NCBI RefSeq assembly: GCF_029017505.1
Contig: NZ_JAQGEI010000006.1
Span: 62,001 to 126,000, forward strand
Length of the DNA: 64,000 bases
Source: Sedimenticola hydrogenitrophicus
Lineage (GTDB): Bacteria; Pseudomonadota; Gammaproteobacteria; Chromatiales; Chromatiaceae
Direction: 5' to 3'
Numbering within the stretch: the stretch's first letter is position 1; every line of letters starts with the position of its first letter. Positions 1-7,727 of this stretch are shown here, in pieces. Made by a program: the position numbers and the translations under genes. Below the pieces are notes generated by a model. That model had not been told where the DNA came from. It searched no databases and was given only the letters and a program-made list of their open reading frames with translations.

Positions 1-90
1 GACAATAAGTGCGACCCCGATTTCATCAGGGCGGAAATCGCCATACAGCATGCCGCTCAGAAGGCCCGCGAAAAGGCCAAGTCTCGGTGA
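1..90 (+). CDS. C-terminal end of an upstream gene (partial)
   Basis: An open frame enters from the left edge and stops with TGA at 88-90. The visible tail of 29 residues is charged and Ala/Lys-rich, ending in AREKAKSR. It lies 15 bases before the Fic gene and so is probably in the same operon. Fic genes often sit inside type I restriction operons, so an HsdM-like protein is conceivable, but the tail alone does not identify the family. Confidence 0.5.
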   Translation, partial: DNKCDPDFIRAEIAIQHAAQKAREKAKSR

Positions 91-105
91 TGTAAGGGGA
101 TCACG

Positions 106-1245
106 ATGAAATTCGAGGAATTTGTCTCCGGCAGCTACAAGCAACAGTACCAGTACCAGAGTTTTCTGCCCGCTTCCATCAACCAGGTCTGGTCATGGGA
201 CGATCCGCGCATCAATGTGCTGCTGGAGCAGGCGACGAAATCGCTGGGTGAACTCAATGCCTTCACACTGATCGTGCCGGATGTCGATCTCTTCATCCAC
301 ATGCACATCATCAAGGAGGCGAACACCTCCAGCCGGATCGAGGGCACCCGAACGGAGATGGACGAGGCGGTGCTGGAAGAGGAGGCGATCCTGCCGGAGC
401 GTCGCGACGACTGGCGCGAAGTGCAGAATTATGTCCGCGCCATGAACACGGCGATCGGCGAGTTGAAAACCCTGCCGCTCTCCCTGCGTCTGTTGCGCCA
501 CACCCATGAAATCCTGATGGGCGGTGTGCGGGGTGAGCGTAAGACCCCGGGGGAGTTCCGCCGCAGCCAGAACTGGATCGGTGGCGCGAGCCTTGCCGAT
601 GCCGCATTCATCCCCCCGCACCATGCGGACATGGCCGAGCTGCTGACCGACCTGGAGGCCTTCTGGCATAATGACAATGTTGCCGTCCCGCAGCTGGTGC
701 GTTGTGCCCTGAGCCACTATCAGTTTGAGACCATCCACCCGTTTCCGGATGGCAACGGCCGTATCGGCCGCCTGCTGATCACGCTCTATCTGGTCAGCCA
801 CGGCCTGCTCAACAAGTCATCCCTCTATCTTTCCGCGCATCTGGAAAAGCATCGCGGTGCCTACTATGACGCACTGACCCGTGTGCGCGAATCCAACGAC
901 ATCGGCCACTGGGTGCGTTTCTTTCTGCAGGCGGTGGTTGAGACCGCCGAGAGCGGCAAGACAACCTTCCAGCGTATCCTGGCGCTCCGGCAGGAACTCG
1001 ACGCCGAAGTCGTCAAGATGGGCCGCCGTGCGGTAAATGCCCAGCAGCTCATCCTCCATCTCTATGGGACACCGACCATCACCGTCAACAAAGCTATGGA
1101 AGTGCTGGGGATCAAATATGTGCCGGCCAACAGCCTGATCGCGACCCTGGTGGATATGGGTGTGTTGCAGGAGGTGACCGGGTTCCAACGGAATCGGATT
1201 TTTATCCTTCGGCGCTATATAGATATCTTCAGGGACGGAAATTGA
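106..1245 (+). CDS. Fic family protein (probable AMPylase), self-inhibited class
   Basis: Fic-domain protein of 379 residues, expected to transfer AMP or another nucleotide moiety to a hydroxyl of a target protein in the cytoplasm. The catalytic motif HPFPDGNGRIGR is intact at about residues 210-222. An N-terminal inhibitory-helix motif (SSRIEG, about residues 75-80) fits the class in which a Glu blocks ATP binding. The N-terminus resembles the Fic/DOC N-terminal domain, and the C-terminus looks like a winged helix (about 310-379, ending in a RRYIDIF-type tail). The ATG at 106 follows an AGGGGATC sequence at good spacing. The target is unknown. Confidence 0.93.
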   Translation: MKFEEFVSGSYKQQYQYQSFLPASINQVWSWDDPRINVLLEQATKSLGELNAFTLIVPDVDLFIHMHIIKEANTSSRIEGTRTEMDEAVLEEEAILPERRDDWREVQNYVRAMNTAIGELKTLPLSLRLLRHTHEILMGGVRGERKTPGEFRRSQNWIGGASLADAAFIPPHHADMAELLTDLEAFWHNDNVAVPQLVRCALSHYQFETIHPFPDGNGRIGRLLITLYLVSHGLLNKSSLYLSAHLEKHRGAYYDALTRVRESNDIGHWVRFFLQAVVETAESGKTTFQRILALRQELDAEVVKMGRRAVNAQQLILHLYGTPTITVNKAMEVLGIKYVPANSLIATLVDMGVLQEVTGFQRNRIFILRRYIDIFRDGN

Positions 1246-1760
1246 AATACGTGGGTCTGTATTATATTTTTTATGCCTATATATATAATATGAACCATCA
1301 TATGTACATTTTTCAAGTCGAACACGATATCGCAAAGCAGAATTTCTTTATTCGAGGCCTGCCATGCTTCCATAGGAAATGGCGTGAAATAGAAGAAAAA
1401 ACAGTTCCAAGGCCTCTGGAATCATCAGAGACACAGCCGAGGCTGGTCTGATCCGCTGTCATGGTGAAACCGTTGGCAGCAAGGCCAGAAAATATCTGCC
1501 GTGGTGGGTATGATGGCGACTGTGAATATGCTTGACTGAGTGGGGTCAATATTGCCGCAAACACAGAAAACAACTCAACTATCAAGCGCTTGTTGAACTT
1601 TCGTTGTTTGACTGGTGTTTGATGGGATACGCCATCCTGCTTCTTGGAACCGCGCCATGACCTTTACCCTAAAATTCACTAGGACCAATCGCATGACCCA
1701 GGCGATCAACCGCATCGAACGGGCTCGGACTAGCTTGCATTACTCGAGTAGCGGTCATAA
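1246..1760. other. AT-rich intergenic region without a convincing gene
   Basis: About 515 bases separate the two Fic genes. The first 150 are strikingly AT-rich (runs of TATATA near 1277-1290) compared with the surrounding high-G+C DNA. The open frames here are short and lack ribosome binding sites or family features. It may hold the promoter of the second Fic gene and remnants of lost DNA. No RNA gene was recognised. Confidence 0.4.
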
Positions 1761-1782
1761 TTGCGACAATTTCACGACACGG
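1761..1782 (+). repeat. 22-bp direct repeat, copy 1
   Basis: Twenty-two bases beginning TTGCGACAATTTCACG recur without mismatch at 2824-2845, on the far side of the second Fic gene. This copy lies 33 bases before the Fic start codon. Confidence 0.8.
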
Positions 1783-1814
1783 ATCGTGCCATTTCAACCA
1801 GTCAGGGAGGCAAT

Positions 1815-2858
1815 ATGAGATACCAGCCGCCCTACACCATTACCCCTGAGATCCTGAACCGAGTCGCCACGATCAGCGAGACTACCGGGCGTCTAACCGT
1901 GCTCACCGACCAGGCCAAGGCGCTGCGGCTGCGGCGCATAAATCGTATTCGCACCATCCACGGCTCGCTGGCCATTGAGGGTAATACCCTGAGTGAGGTA
2001 CAAATCACTGCTATTCTCGACGGCAAGCAGGTGATCGCCCCGCCCCGCGAGGTGCAGGAGGTGATAAACGCTCTGGCCGCCTACGACCGGTTCGACAGCT
2101 GGAAGCCCGAGGCGGAAAAGGACCTGCTGGAGGCGCACCGGATTCTGATGTCCAGCCTGATCGACGAGGCGGGTGTCTACCGGCGCGGCGGCGTGGGTGT
2201 GATGGCGGGTCCGCAGGTGATCCACATGGCACCGCCCGCGGACCGGGTGCCGCAGCTGATGGGGGACCTGTTCGGCTGGCTGGCCACCACCGAAGCCCAC
2301 CCGCTCATCGCCAGTTCGGTCTTTCACTACGAGTTTGAATTTATCCACCCCTTCGCCGATGGCAACGGCCGCATTGGGAGGCTGTGGCAGAGCCTGATTC
2401 TCGCCCGCTGGAATCCCCTATTCGCCGACATCCCGGTGGAAAGCCTGATCTTCGAGCATCAGGCCGAGTACTACCAGTCCCTGCAGGAGAGTACCCGCCA
2501 GACCGACTCCGCCCCCTTTATCGCCTTCATGCTGCGGATGATTCTGGACGCCGTGACCACCGCCGCCCCCCAAGTTGCACCCCTAGTCACCCCCCAAGTC
2601 GGTGATTTGCTGTTGGTAATCCAGGGAGAAATGAGCCGCGAGGCGCTGCAAACCGCCCTCGGCCTGAAGGACCGCAAGTCGTTCCGCGAGCGCTACCTCA
2701 AGCCAGCCCTGGTGGATGACCTGATTGAAATGACCATTCCCGACAAGCCTAACAGCCGTTTGCAGAAATACCGCCTAACCGACAAGGGCCGCCAGTGGCA
2801 GGCGCAGCATGTCGATGGACAACTTGCGACAATTTCACGACACGGCTTGCGACAATGA
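1815..2858 (+). CDS. Fic family protein with C-terminal winged helix
   Basis: Second Fic-domain protein, 347 residues from the chosen ATG, which has an AGGGAGG site 5-6 bases upstream. A TTG 54 bases further upstream is also open but lies in the direct repeat. The catalytic motif HPFADGNGRIGR is at about residues 178-189, and the inhibitory motif SLAIEG at about 51-56. Residues about 265-340 look like a winged-helix domain. The last dozen codons are made of the second copy of the 22-bp repeat plus a 10-bp partial third copy that overlaps the stop codon. A role as a protein AMPylase is family knowledge; the target is unknown. Confidence 0.92.
   Translation: MRYQPPYTITPEILNRVATISETTGRLTVLTDQAKALRLRRINRIRTIHGSLAIEGNTLSEVQITAILDGKQVIAPPREVQEVINALAAYDRFDSWKPEAEKDLLEAHRILMSSLIDEAGVYRRGGVGVMAGPQVIHMAPPADRVPQLMGDLFGWLATTEAHPLIASSVFHYEFEFIHPFADGNGRIGRLWQSLILARWNPLFADIPVESLIFEHQAEYYQSLQESTRQTDSAPFIAFMLRMILDAVTTAAPQVAPLVTPQVGDLLLVIQGEMSREALQTALGLKDRKSFRERYLKPALVDDLIEMTIPDKPNSRLQKYRLTDKGRQWQAQHVDGQLATISRHGLRQ
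2824..2845 (+). repeat. 22-bp direct repeat, copy 2, plus partial third copy
   Basis: Identical to 1761-1782. The first 10 bases (TTGCGACAAT) recur again at 2847-2856, directly before the Fic stop codon. The copies therefore flank the second Fic gene almost exactly. Confidence 0.8.
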
Positions 2859-2945
2859 GCTGTGACAAAAGCCGTGATATCTTGGGGGCTGACTTGAGGG
2901 GTAGGTCGGGAATGCGACACAAAGCGAGGTTTTGAAAGACAGCAT

Positions 2946-3278
2946 ATGAAGCAGATGAAAGCGTTTGCCGGAAAGTGGCGCATCGCCGAGATGGAGGCGT
3001 GGGACCAGGATTATGTGAACATGGATGTACCGGGATACATCCGCATCGGCTCGGATGGAACCGGACAGTTCCAGTTCGGGTTGGTATCCGGGGATATCGA
3101 TGGGCGGGTGGAACAATGCGGCGATACACCACGTTTTGAATTCTCCTGGTCGGGCGAGGAGGAAAACGATCCTGCCTGTGGCCGGGGTTGGGCCGTGATC
3201 GAAAATGGCGAGCTGAAAGGCCGCATCTATCTGCATCTGGCCGACGACTCGGCCTTTCGGGCCCTCAAGAGCAAATAG
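2946..3278 (+). CDS. small conserved-looking hypothetical protein (110 aa)
   Basis: A 110-residue soluble protein with no signal peptide or membrane segment. It is rich in Gly, Trp and acidic residues, with an alternating pattern typical of a small beta-rich fold (GKWRI, GYIRIGSDGTGQFQFG, RFEFSWSG). I do not recognise the family. A second ATG nine bases downstream is an alternative start, and neither has a strong ribosome binding site. The stop lies 8 bases before the ATG of the interrupted gene that follows, so both probably shared an operon with the TOTE protein. Confidence 0.65.
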   Translation: MKQMKAFAGKWRIAEMEAWDQDYVNMDVPGYIRIGSDGTGQFQFGLVSGDIDGRVEQCGDTPRFEFSWSGEEENDPACGRGWAVIENGELKGRIYLHLADDSAFRALKSK

Positions 3279-3286
3279 CGGGCTCT

Positions 3287-4082
3287 ATGAAAAAATCGAA
3301 CGTAACTACTCACCCCCCGTCATCCCGCATGCCTGCCGACGGCGCCCACGGGGAGCCCCATGACCTGTTTTCGGGGTAGGATGCTGGTGAGCTTGCGAAC
3401 CGCATCATTTGCTCGTCGCCGGACCGATGCGGTTCGTTTTACTCACCGCATCCTACGGGTTGTAGTTTTGCGGGCGGAGCTCCGCAAAACCGCACTGGAT
3501 GCCCGCCTGCACGGGCATGACGGGGGTGAGTAGTTACAATCGAACAAGAAAAAACCGACCTGGAGCGACCTCAAGCGCCAGCTTGCCGACCTCGACCGTC
3601 CGGCGCTGCTCGGCCTGATTCAGGATCTCTACGCCGCTGGCAAGAATAATCAGGCCTTCCTCCATGCCCGCTTCGCCTTGGGCGAGGACGTGCTCGAACC
3701 GTACAAGGCGGCCATCGACCGCTGGGTTTGCCCGGATGTGATGCGCAACCAGGATATCTCCATCGCCAAGGCCAAGAAGGCGATTTCCGATTACAAGAAG
3801 GCCATCGGGCGTCCGGAGGGACTGGCGGAGCTGACGGTGTTCTATTGCGAATCCTGCATGAATCTGCTTAGTTACTGCGGCATGGATGACGAGGGCTATT
3901 TCAACGCCCTGGTTCGCATGTTCGAGCAGGCGCTGAAGGCGATTGTGGCGATTGAGCCTGGCCAGCAAGACGCCTTTGTTGAACGACTTGAGCGCGTCCG
4001 GAACGCAGGGCACAATTGGGGCTGGGGCGTTGGCGACGATATGGACGATCTGATGGCGGAGTATGGATTTGCCGACGAGTGA
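3287..4082 (+). pseudogene. hypothetical gene (DUF6155-like) split at codon 5 by a miniature element
   Basis: The gene starts ATG AAA AAA TCG AAC at 3287-3301, is interrupted by a 236-bp element plus an 8-bp target duplication, and resumes in frame at 3546. Removing the insert restores a 183-residue protein beginning MKKSNKKKPTWSDLKRQL. The insert of 244 bp is not a multiple of three and brings in a stop (TAG 3531-3533). The body can then be read only from a weak internal TTG near 3678. The sequence (ISIAKAKKAISDYKKA, helical) resembles small proteins of the DUF6155 type, but that match is tentative. The 3' end overlaps the TOTE gene start by 20 bases, which indicates translational coupling. 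Confidence 0.75.
3302..3537. mobile_element. miniature inverted-repeat element (236 bp) with 8-bp target duplication
   Basis: The ends are inverted repeats of about 24 bp: GTAACTACTCACCCCC at the left and its complement at the right, extending into GTCAT-CCCG. The flanking 8-mer AATCGAAC at 3294-3301 is repeated at 3538-3545. No transposase is encoded. The centre (3376-3456) holds a second palindrome with arms GTAGGATGC...CGCATCCTAC of the REP type, and a third hairpin lies near 3468-3490. The element is non-autonomous and was presumably moved in trans by a transposase that makes 8-bp duplications. Confidence 0.85.
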
Positions 4083-6510
4083 CAAAGGGCTGAATGCACA
4101 AGATGAATTGCGGCGGCTACGCGAGGAGAACGCCCGCCTCAAGGCGCTGCTGATCCGGCACGGCATCCCTTGGGAAGAACCAATCACCCCTGAACCCGTT
4201 CCCGCGCCACTGGAACCCGCTTCAGTCCCAACCCACTTCACTACAGACGACAAGATTGCCCTGTTCCGCCGTCTGTTCCGGGGCCGTAACGATGTTTACC
4301 CCCAGCGCTGGGAATCGAACAAGGGAACCTCAGGCTATTCACCGGCATGCGGCAACGAGTGGAAGCCCGGCATCTGCCACAAGCCGACGACCAAATGCGG
4401 CGATTGCAACCAGCGCCTGCTGCTGCCGGTGACCGATCAGGTGATTTACGGCCATCTGGCCGGGAAACAGACCATCGGCGTCTATCCGCTGCTGACCGAT
4501 GACAGCTGCTATTTCCTGGCGGCGGATTTCGATAAAGCCGACTGGCGCGAGGATGCCAAGGCCTTCATGGAGTCCTGCCAGGAACTGGCGATACCGGCGG
4601 CACTGGAAATTTCCCGTTCCGGCAATGGCGCGCACGTCTGGATCTTCTTTGCCGAGCCGGTATCGGCCCGTGAGGCCCGGCAGCTCGGGGCCGCGCTGAT
4701 CAGCCACACCTGCGACCGCACCCGGCAATTGTCCCTGGGCAGCTATGACCGTCTGTTCCCCAACCAGGACACCCTGCCCAAGGGAGGGTTCGGCAACCTA
4801 ATCGCGCTGCCCTTGCAGAAGCAGCCCCGTGACCTGGGGCGCAGCGTGTTCGTCGATGAACACCTGGATCCTTATCCCGATCAATGGGCTTTTCTCGCGT
4901 CGATCCAGCCGTTCTCAAAAAGAGAGCTGGAAGACGCCATCCTGCGGGCCAGCGGCGGTCGACATCCCCTGGATGTGGTATTCATTGTGGAAGAAGAGGA
5001 CAACAAGCCTTGGCAGCGCCCGACGCCTGCTCCTACCCGGATAGCCGGCCCCTTGCCAGAATCCCTGACTCTGGTGCTGGCCAATCAGATTTTCATCGCC
5101 AAAGCTGACCTACCCCAGTCTTTGGCCAATCGCCTGATCCGGCTGGCGGCCTTCCAGAACCCGGAATTCTACAAGGCCCAGGCCATGCGCCTGCCGGTGT
5201 GGAACAAGCCGCGCATCATCGGCTGTGCCGAGAACTTCCCCCAGCATATCGGCGTTCCCCGAGGCTGTCTTGATGCCGTGCTGGAGCTGTTGCAGGGCAA
5301 TGGCATCCGCCCAGAACTACAGGATGAGCACCTGCGGGGGCGGAAAGTGACTGCCAAGTTCACCGGTACCTTACGCAAGGACCAGAAGGCAGCGGTACGG
5401 GAGATGTTCAAGCATGAAGTCGGCGTTCTTTGCGCTCCAACCGCTTTCGGCAAGACCGTCACCGCCGCCGCCCTGATCGCCCGGCGCAAGGTGAGCACGC
5501 TGGTGCTGGTGCACCGCACCGAGCTGCAGCGCCAGTGGCAGGAGCGGTTGACCAGTTTCCTGGAGATGCCGAAAGGTGGGCTGGGTGTCATCGGCGGCGG
5601 CAGGAAGAAACCGTCCGGCAAGATCGATATCGCCGTCATGCAGTCGCTGTCACGCCGGGAGGATCTGGGCGAGCTGCTCGACGGATACGGGCAGATCATC
5701 GTCGATGAGTGCCACCATCTCTCGGCCTTTTCCTTCGAGGCGATCCTCAAGCAGGCAAAGGCCAGATATGTGGTCGGCCTGACTGCCACGCCGGTACGCC
5801 GCGACGGCCATCAGCCGATCATTTTCATGCAGTGCGGGCCGATCCGCCACAGCGCCGCCAGACCCGAGACCGCTCCGTCTCAGCTGGAGGTGTGGCCAAA
5901 ATATCTGCCTGCTCCGGCAATTCCGCCGGATTCACCGATTCAGGACGTCTTCCGTATTCTCGCCAACAACGCCACTCGCAACCGGTGCATTGCCGGGGAT
6001 GTGCTGGCCGCTTATCAGGAGGGCCGCAAGGTGCTGGTACTCACCGAGCGGACCGACCATCTGCCGCTGTTGCGGGAAGCACTGGGCGATGCGGTCGAGC
6101 ACTGCTTTGTCCTGCATGGCCGCTTGCCGAAGAAACAGCGGACGGCCGTCTTTGCCGAACTGGATGCGCTGGATGAATCCGCCCCGCGAGTTCTCCTAGC
6201 TACCGGCCGCCTGATTGGCGAAGGCTTCGACCACCCGCCGCTCGATACGCTGGTGCTGGCCATGCCGATATCCTGGAGAGGGACGTTGCAGCAATATGCC
6301 GGACGCCTGCACCGGGAGCATGCCGACAAGCAGGATGTGCGCATCTACGATTATGCCGAGACGGATCAACCCCAACTCGCCCGTATGTGGGACAAACGGC
6401 AACGCGGCTACCGGGCCATGGGATATGAAATCAAACAGACTGATGCTGTTAATTTACTAACTCAGGTTTCGGAGTTCAAGTTCAGCAATAAATGTCTCTT
6501 AACCTATTGA
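4063..6510 (+). CDS. TOTE conflict-system protein: AEP primase fused to SF2 helicase
   Basis: An 815-residue protein. Order: N-terminal coiled coil (DELRRLREENARLKALL, about 11-29); a Cys cluster (CGNEW..GICHKP..KCGDCNQR, about 93-115); an archaeo-eukaryotic primase core with the metal motif AADFDKADW (about 154-162), SRSGNGAHVWIFF (about 185-197) and RLFPNQD (about 229-235); then a superfamily 2 helicase with Walker A APTAFGKT (about 458-465), DECHH (about 548-552), GLTATP (about 571) and motif VI QYAGRLHR (about 744-751). This matches primase-helicase fusions called TOTE conflict systems, thought to act against invading or mobile DNA. The final 16 residues (after AVNLL) come from an inserted miniature element. 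Restoring the site gives a 13-residue tail ending at 6748. Confidence 0.88.
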   Translation: MDLPTSDKGLNAQDELRRLREENARLKALLIRHGIPWEEPITPEPVPAPLEPASVPTHFTTDDKIALFRRLFRGRNDVYPQRWESNKGTSGYSPACGNEWKPGICHKPTTKCGDCNQRLLLPVTDQVIYGHLAGKQTIGVYPLLTDDSCYFLAADFDKADWREDAKAFMESCQELAIPAALEISRSGNGAHVWIFFAEPVSAREARQLGAALISHTCDRTRQLSLGSYDRLFPNQDTLPKGGFGNLIALPLQKQPRDLGRSVFVDEHLDPYPDQWAFLASIQPFSKRELEDAILRASGGRHPLDVVFIVEEEDNKPWQRPTPAPTRIAGPLPESLTLVLANQIFIAKADLPQSLANRLIRLAAFQNPEFYKAQAMRLPVWNKPRIIGCAENFPQHIGVPRGCLDAVLELLQGNGIRPELQDEHLRGRKVTAKFTGTLRKDQKAAVREMFKHEVGVLCAPTAFGKTVTAAALIARRKVSTLVLVHRTELQRQWQERLTSFLEMPKGGLGVIGGGRKKPSGKIDIAVMQSLSRREDLGELLDGYGQIIVDECHHLSAFSFEAILKQAKARYVVGLTATPVRRDGHQPIIFMQCGPIRHSAARPETAPSQLEVWPKYLPAPAIPPDSPIQDVFRILANNATRNRCIAGDVLAAYQEGRKVLVLTERTDHLPLLREALGDAVEHCFVLHGRLPKKQRTAVFAELDALDESAPRVLLATGRLIGEGFDHPPLDTLVLAMPISWRGTLQQYAGRLHREHADKQDVRIYDYAETDQPQLARMWDKRQRGYRAMGYEIKQTDAVNLLTQVSEFKFSNKCLLTY

Positions 6511-6701
6511 TTGCAAAAATAAGTATTTCTCACACATGGTAAAATGACTGTGCTCAAACTCAAGCTTCGGAATTCGAGGTACTTGTAGGGTGGATAAGCT
6601 TGCGCATCCACCGTCATCTGATCATGGTGGATGCGCTGATGCTTATCCACCCTACAAATTTACCGATTCGGGCTTTGTGAAATGAACTCCGAAACTTGAG
6701 T
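6460..6701. mobile_element. miniature element (242 bp) with 5-bp target duplication at the end of the TOTE gene
   Basis: The terminal repeats read ACTCAGGTTTCGGAGTTCA at the left, and the right end in reverse complement differs by one base. The 5-mer TACTA flanks it at 6455-6459 and 6702-6706. No protein is encoded. An extra degenerate copy of the terminus lies at 6557-6575, and a REP-like palindrome sits at 6585-6655, so the element is composite. It supplies the last 16 codons and the stop of the upstream gene. A lone right-end copy of the same terminus is at 23109-23127. Confidence 0.8.
6585..6655. repeat. REP-like palindrome (GTAGGGTGGATAAGC type)
   Basis: Long inverted repeat: arm GTAGGGTGGATAAGC at the left and GCTTATCCACCCTAC at the right, with inner GCGCATCCACC / GGTGGATGCGC pairing. 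The same sequence type occurs at 37067-37136. It lies inside the 242-bp element. Confidence 0.85.
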
Positions 6702-6736
6702 TACTAAAGGGTACTCTGCTTGATGTGGGTGCGGAT

Positions 6737-7063
6737 TCAGGGCTGTAATAGACGCCTCTGCAACAATGTCTGCATATCGCGACGGCCATCAGCAATCACC
6801 ATAATGTAAACATTTTCGGACATGACGCGGTAGATGATGCGGTAGGGTTTGAAAAAAATCTCACGGTGCTCGCGAAGCCCGACGGCCAGTAGTTCCTTCG
6901 GATAGACTCCGCGTTGGGGGTTTTCAGAGAGGCTCGAAAAGGCCGTTTCTATCTGGCCAAGAACGTAATCCGCTTTTTCCGGCGCGTCGTGGGATTCGAT
7001 GTAGTCGTACAACTCTTCCAGATCCCGTGCCGCATCGTCGGTCAGAAACACCTGGAACGTCAT
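6737..7063 (-). CDS. RelE/ParE-family toxin
   Basis: A 108-residue protein with the ParE/RelE fold pattern: TDDAARDLEELYDYI at the N-terminus, a central NPQRG.YPKELLAVGLREHRE stretch, and the FFKPYRIIYRV strand followed by DGRRDMQTLLQRRL. ParE members poison gyrase and RelE members cleave mRNA at the ribosome; the sequence alone does not decide which. The start codon overlaps the antitoxin stop (TGATG), so the pair is translationally coupled with the antitoxin first. Confidence 0.9.
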   Translation of the reverse strand: MTFQVFLTDDAARDLEELYDYIESHDAPEKADYVLGQIETAFSSLSENPQRGVYPKELLAVGLREHREIFFKPYRIIYRVMSENVYIMVIADGRRDMQTLLQRRLLQP

Positions 7064-7338
7064 CAGCGACTCTTGCTCCGGTCTCGAAGTCGCGCAACAA
7101 CATCCCCAGCAGGCTGGACCTTGCCTTCCTCAATCTGACGCGTGCCGAGTGCAAGAATCTTCAGAAGCGCCATGGTCTCCTGAGTTTGCTCATAGCTTTC
7201 GATGCCCTGTATCACGACCTTGGCTTCGCCATTCTGGGTGATAACCAAGGGCTCACCTTGCCCCGACAGGTTACGCACGATTTCTGCGGCATGAGCCTTC
7301 AGGTAACTGATCGGTTTGATTTGACTCGATAGTTTCAT
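7063..7338 (-). CDS. Phd/YefM-type antitoxin
   Basis: Antitoxin of the Phd/YefM family, 91 residues from the chosen start. MKLSSQIKPISYLKAHAAEIVRNL followed by PLVITQNGEAKVVIQ is the family's DNA-binding N-terminal domain; the C-terminal half should wrap the toxin. The ATG at 7338 has AAGGAGAG about 6 bases upstream, which favours it over a longer frame starting at 7362. It lies directly before the ParE-type toxin gene and probably represses its own promoter. Confidence 0.9.
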   Translation of the reverse strand: MKLSSQIKPISYLKAHAAEIVRNLSGQGEPLVITQNGEAKVVIQGIESYEQTQETMALLKILALGTRQIEEGKVQPAGDVVARLRDRSKSR

Positions 7339-7361
7339 AACCACTCTCCTTAACATGACCA

Positions 7362-7391
7362 AATATAGTCCGCAAACAGGTCAATCGTCAA
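7362..7391 (-). promoter_or_regulatory. sigma-70 type promoter of the Phd/ParE operon
   Basis: On the minus strand TTGACG (7391-7386) and TATATT (7367-7362) are separated by 18 bases, about 25 bases before the antitoxin ATG. Placement and spacing are good; the assignment is by inspection only. Confidence 0.55.
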
Positions 7392-7727
7392 TTTGAAACA
7401 TTACGAGCTGTTGCCGGGTAATGAGACCGTGCTGGTGAAACAGAACGACCAGTCAGGGAGCTCAACATCAACCCCTGCTCCGTGTTCGACAAACCCCGCC
7501 ATACTGCGGGACATGCCCATCCCAGGCCGACATTTCGCCCCCCGGCATGCGTCCCATCGCACGCTTCTCATCTATAATCCGCCAACTCGCGTGGCTCTTC
7601 CGGCGCGGCCGCCCAGCGGCCGGTGTTCGCTGCGATACGCCAAAGGTTGTCGGACAACCTCATAACATACCCTGGAAGCACAGCTCGCTTCGGCACCGTT
7701 ATACCATCGATTGTTCACCGGAGTTTT
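7392..7727. other. intergenic region without recognised gene
   Basis: About 335 bases between the toxin-antitoxin promoter and the antiporter start. The open frames overlapping it lack ribosome binding sites. It probably contains the antiporter promoter. No repeat or RNA was recognised. Confidence 0.35.

Noticed and set aside
3678-4082. Independent 134-residue gene starting at TTG 3678
   Set aside because: The frame runs upstream in sensible protein sequence to the element border and joins the ATG at 3287 when the insertion is removed, so it is the body of an interrupted gene.
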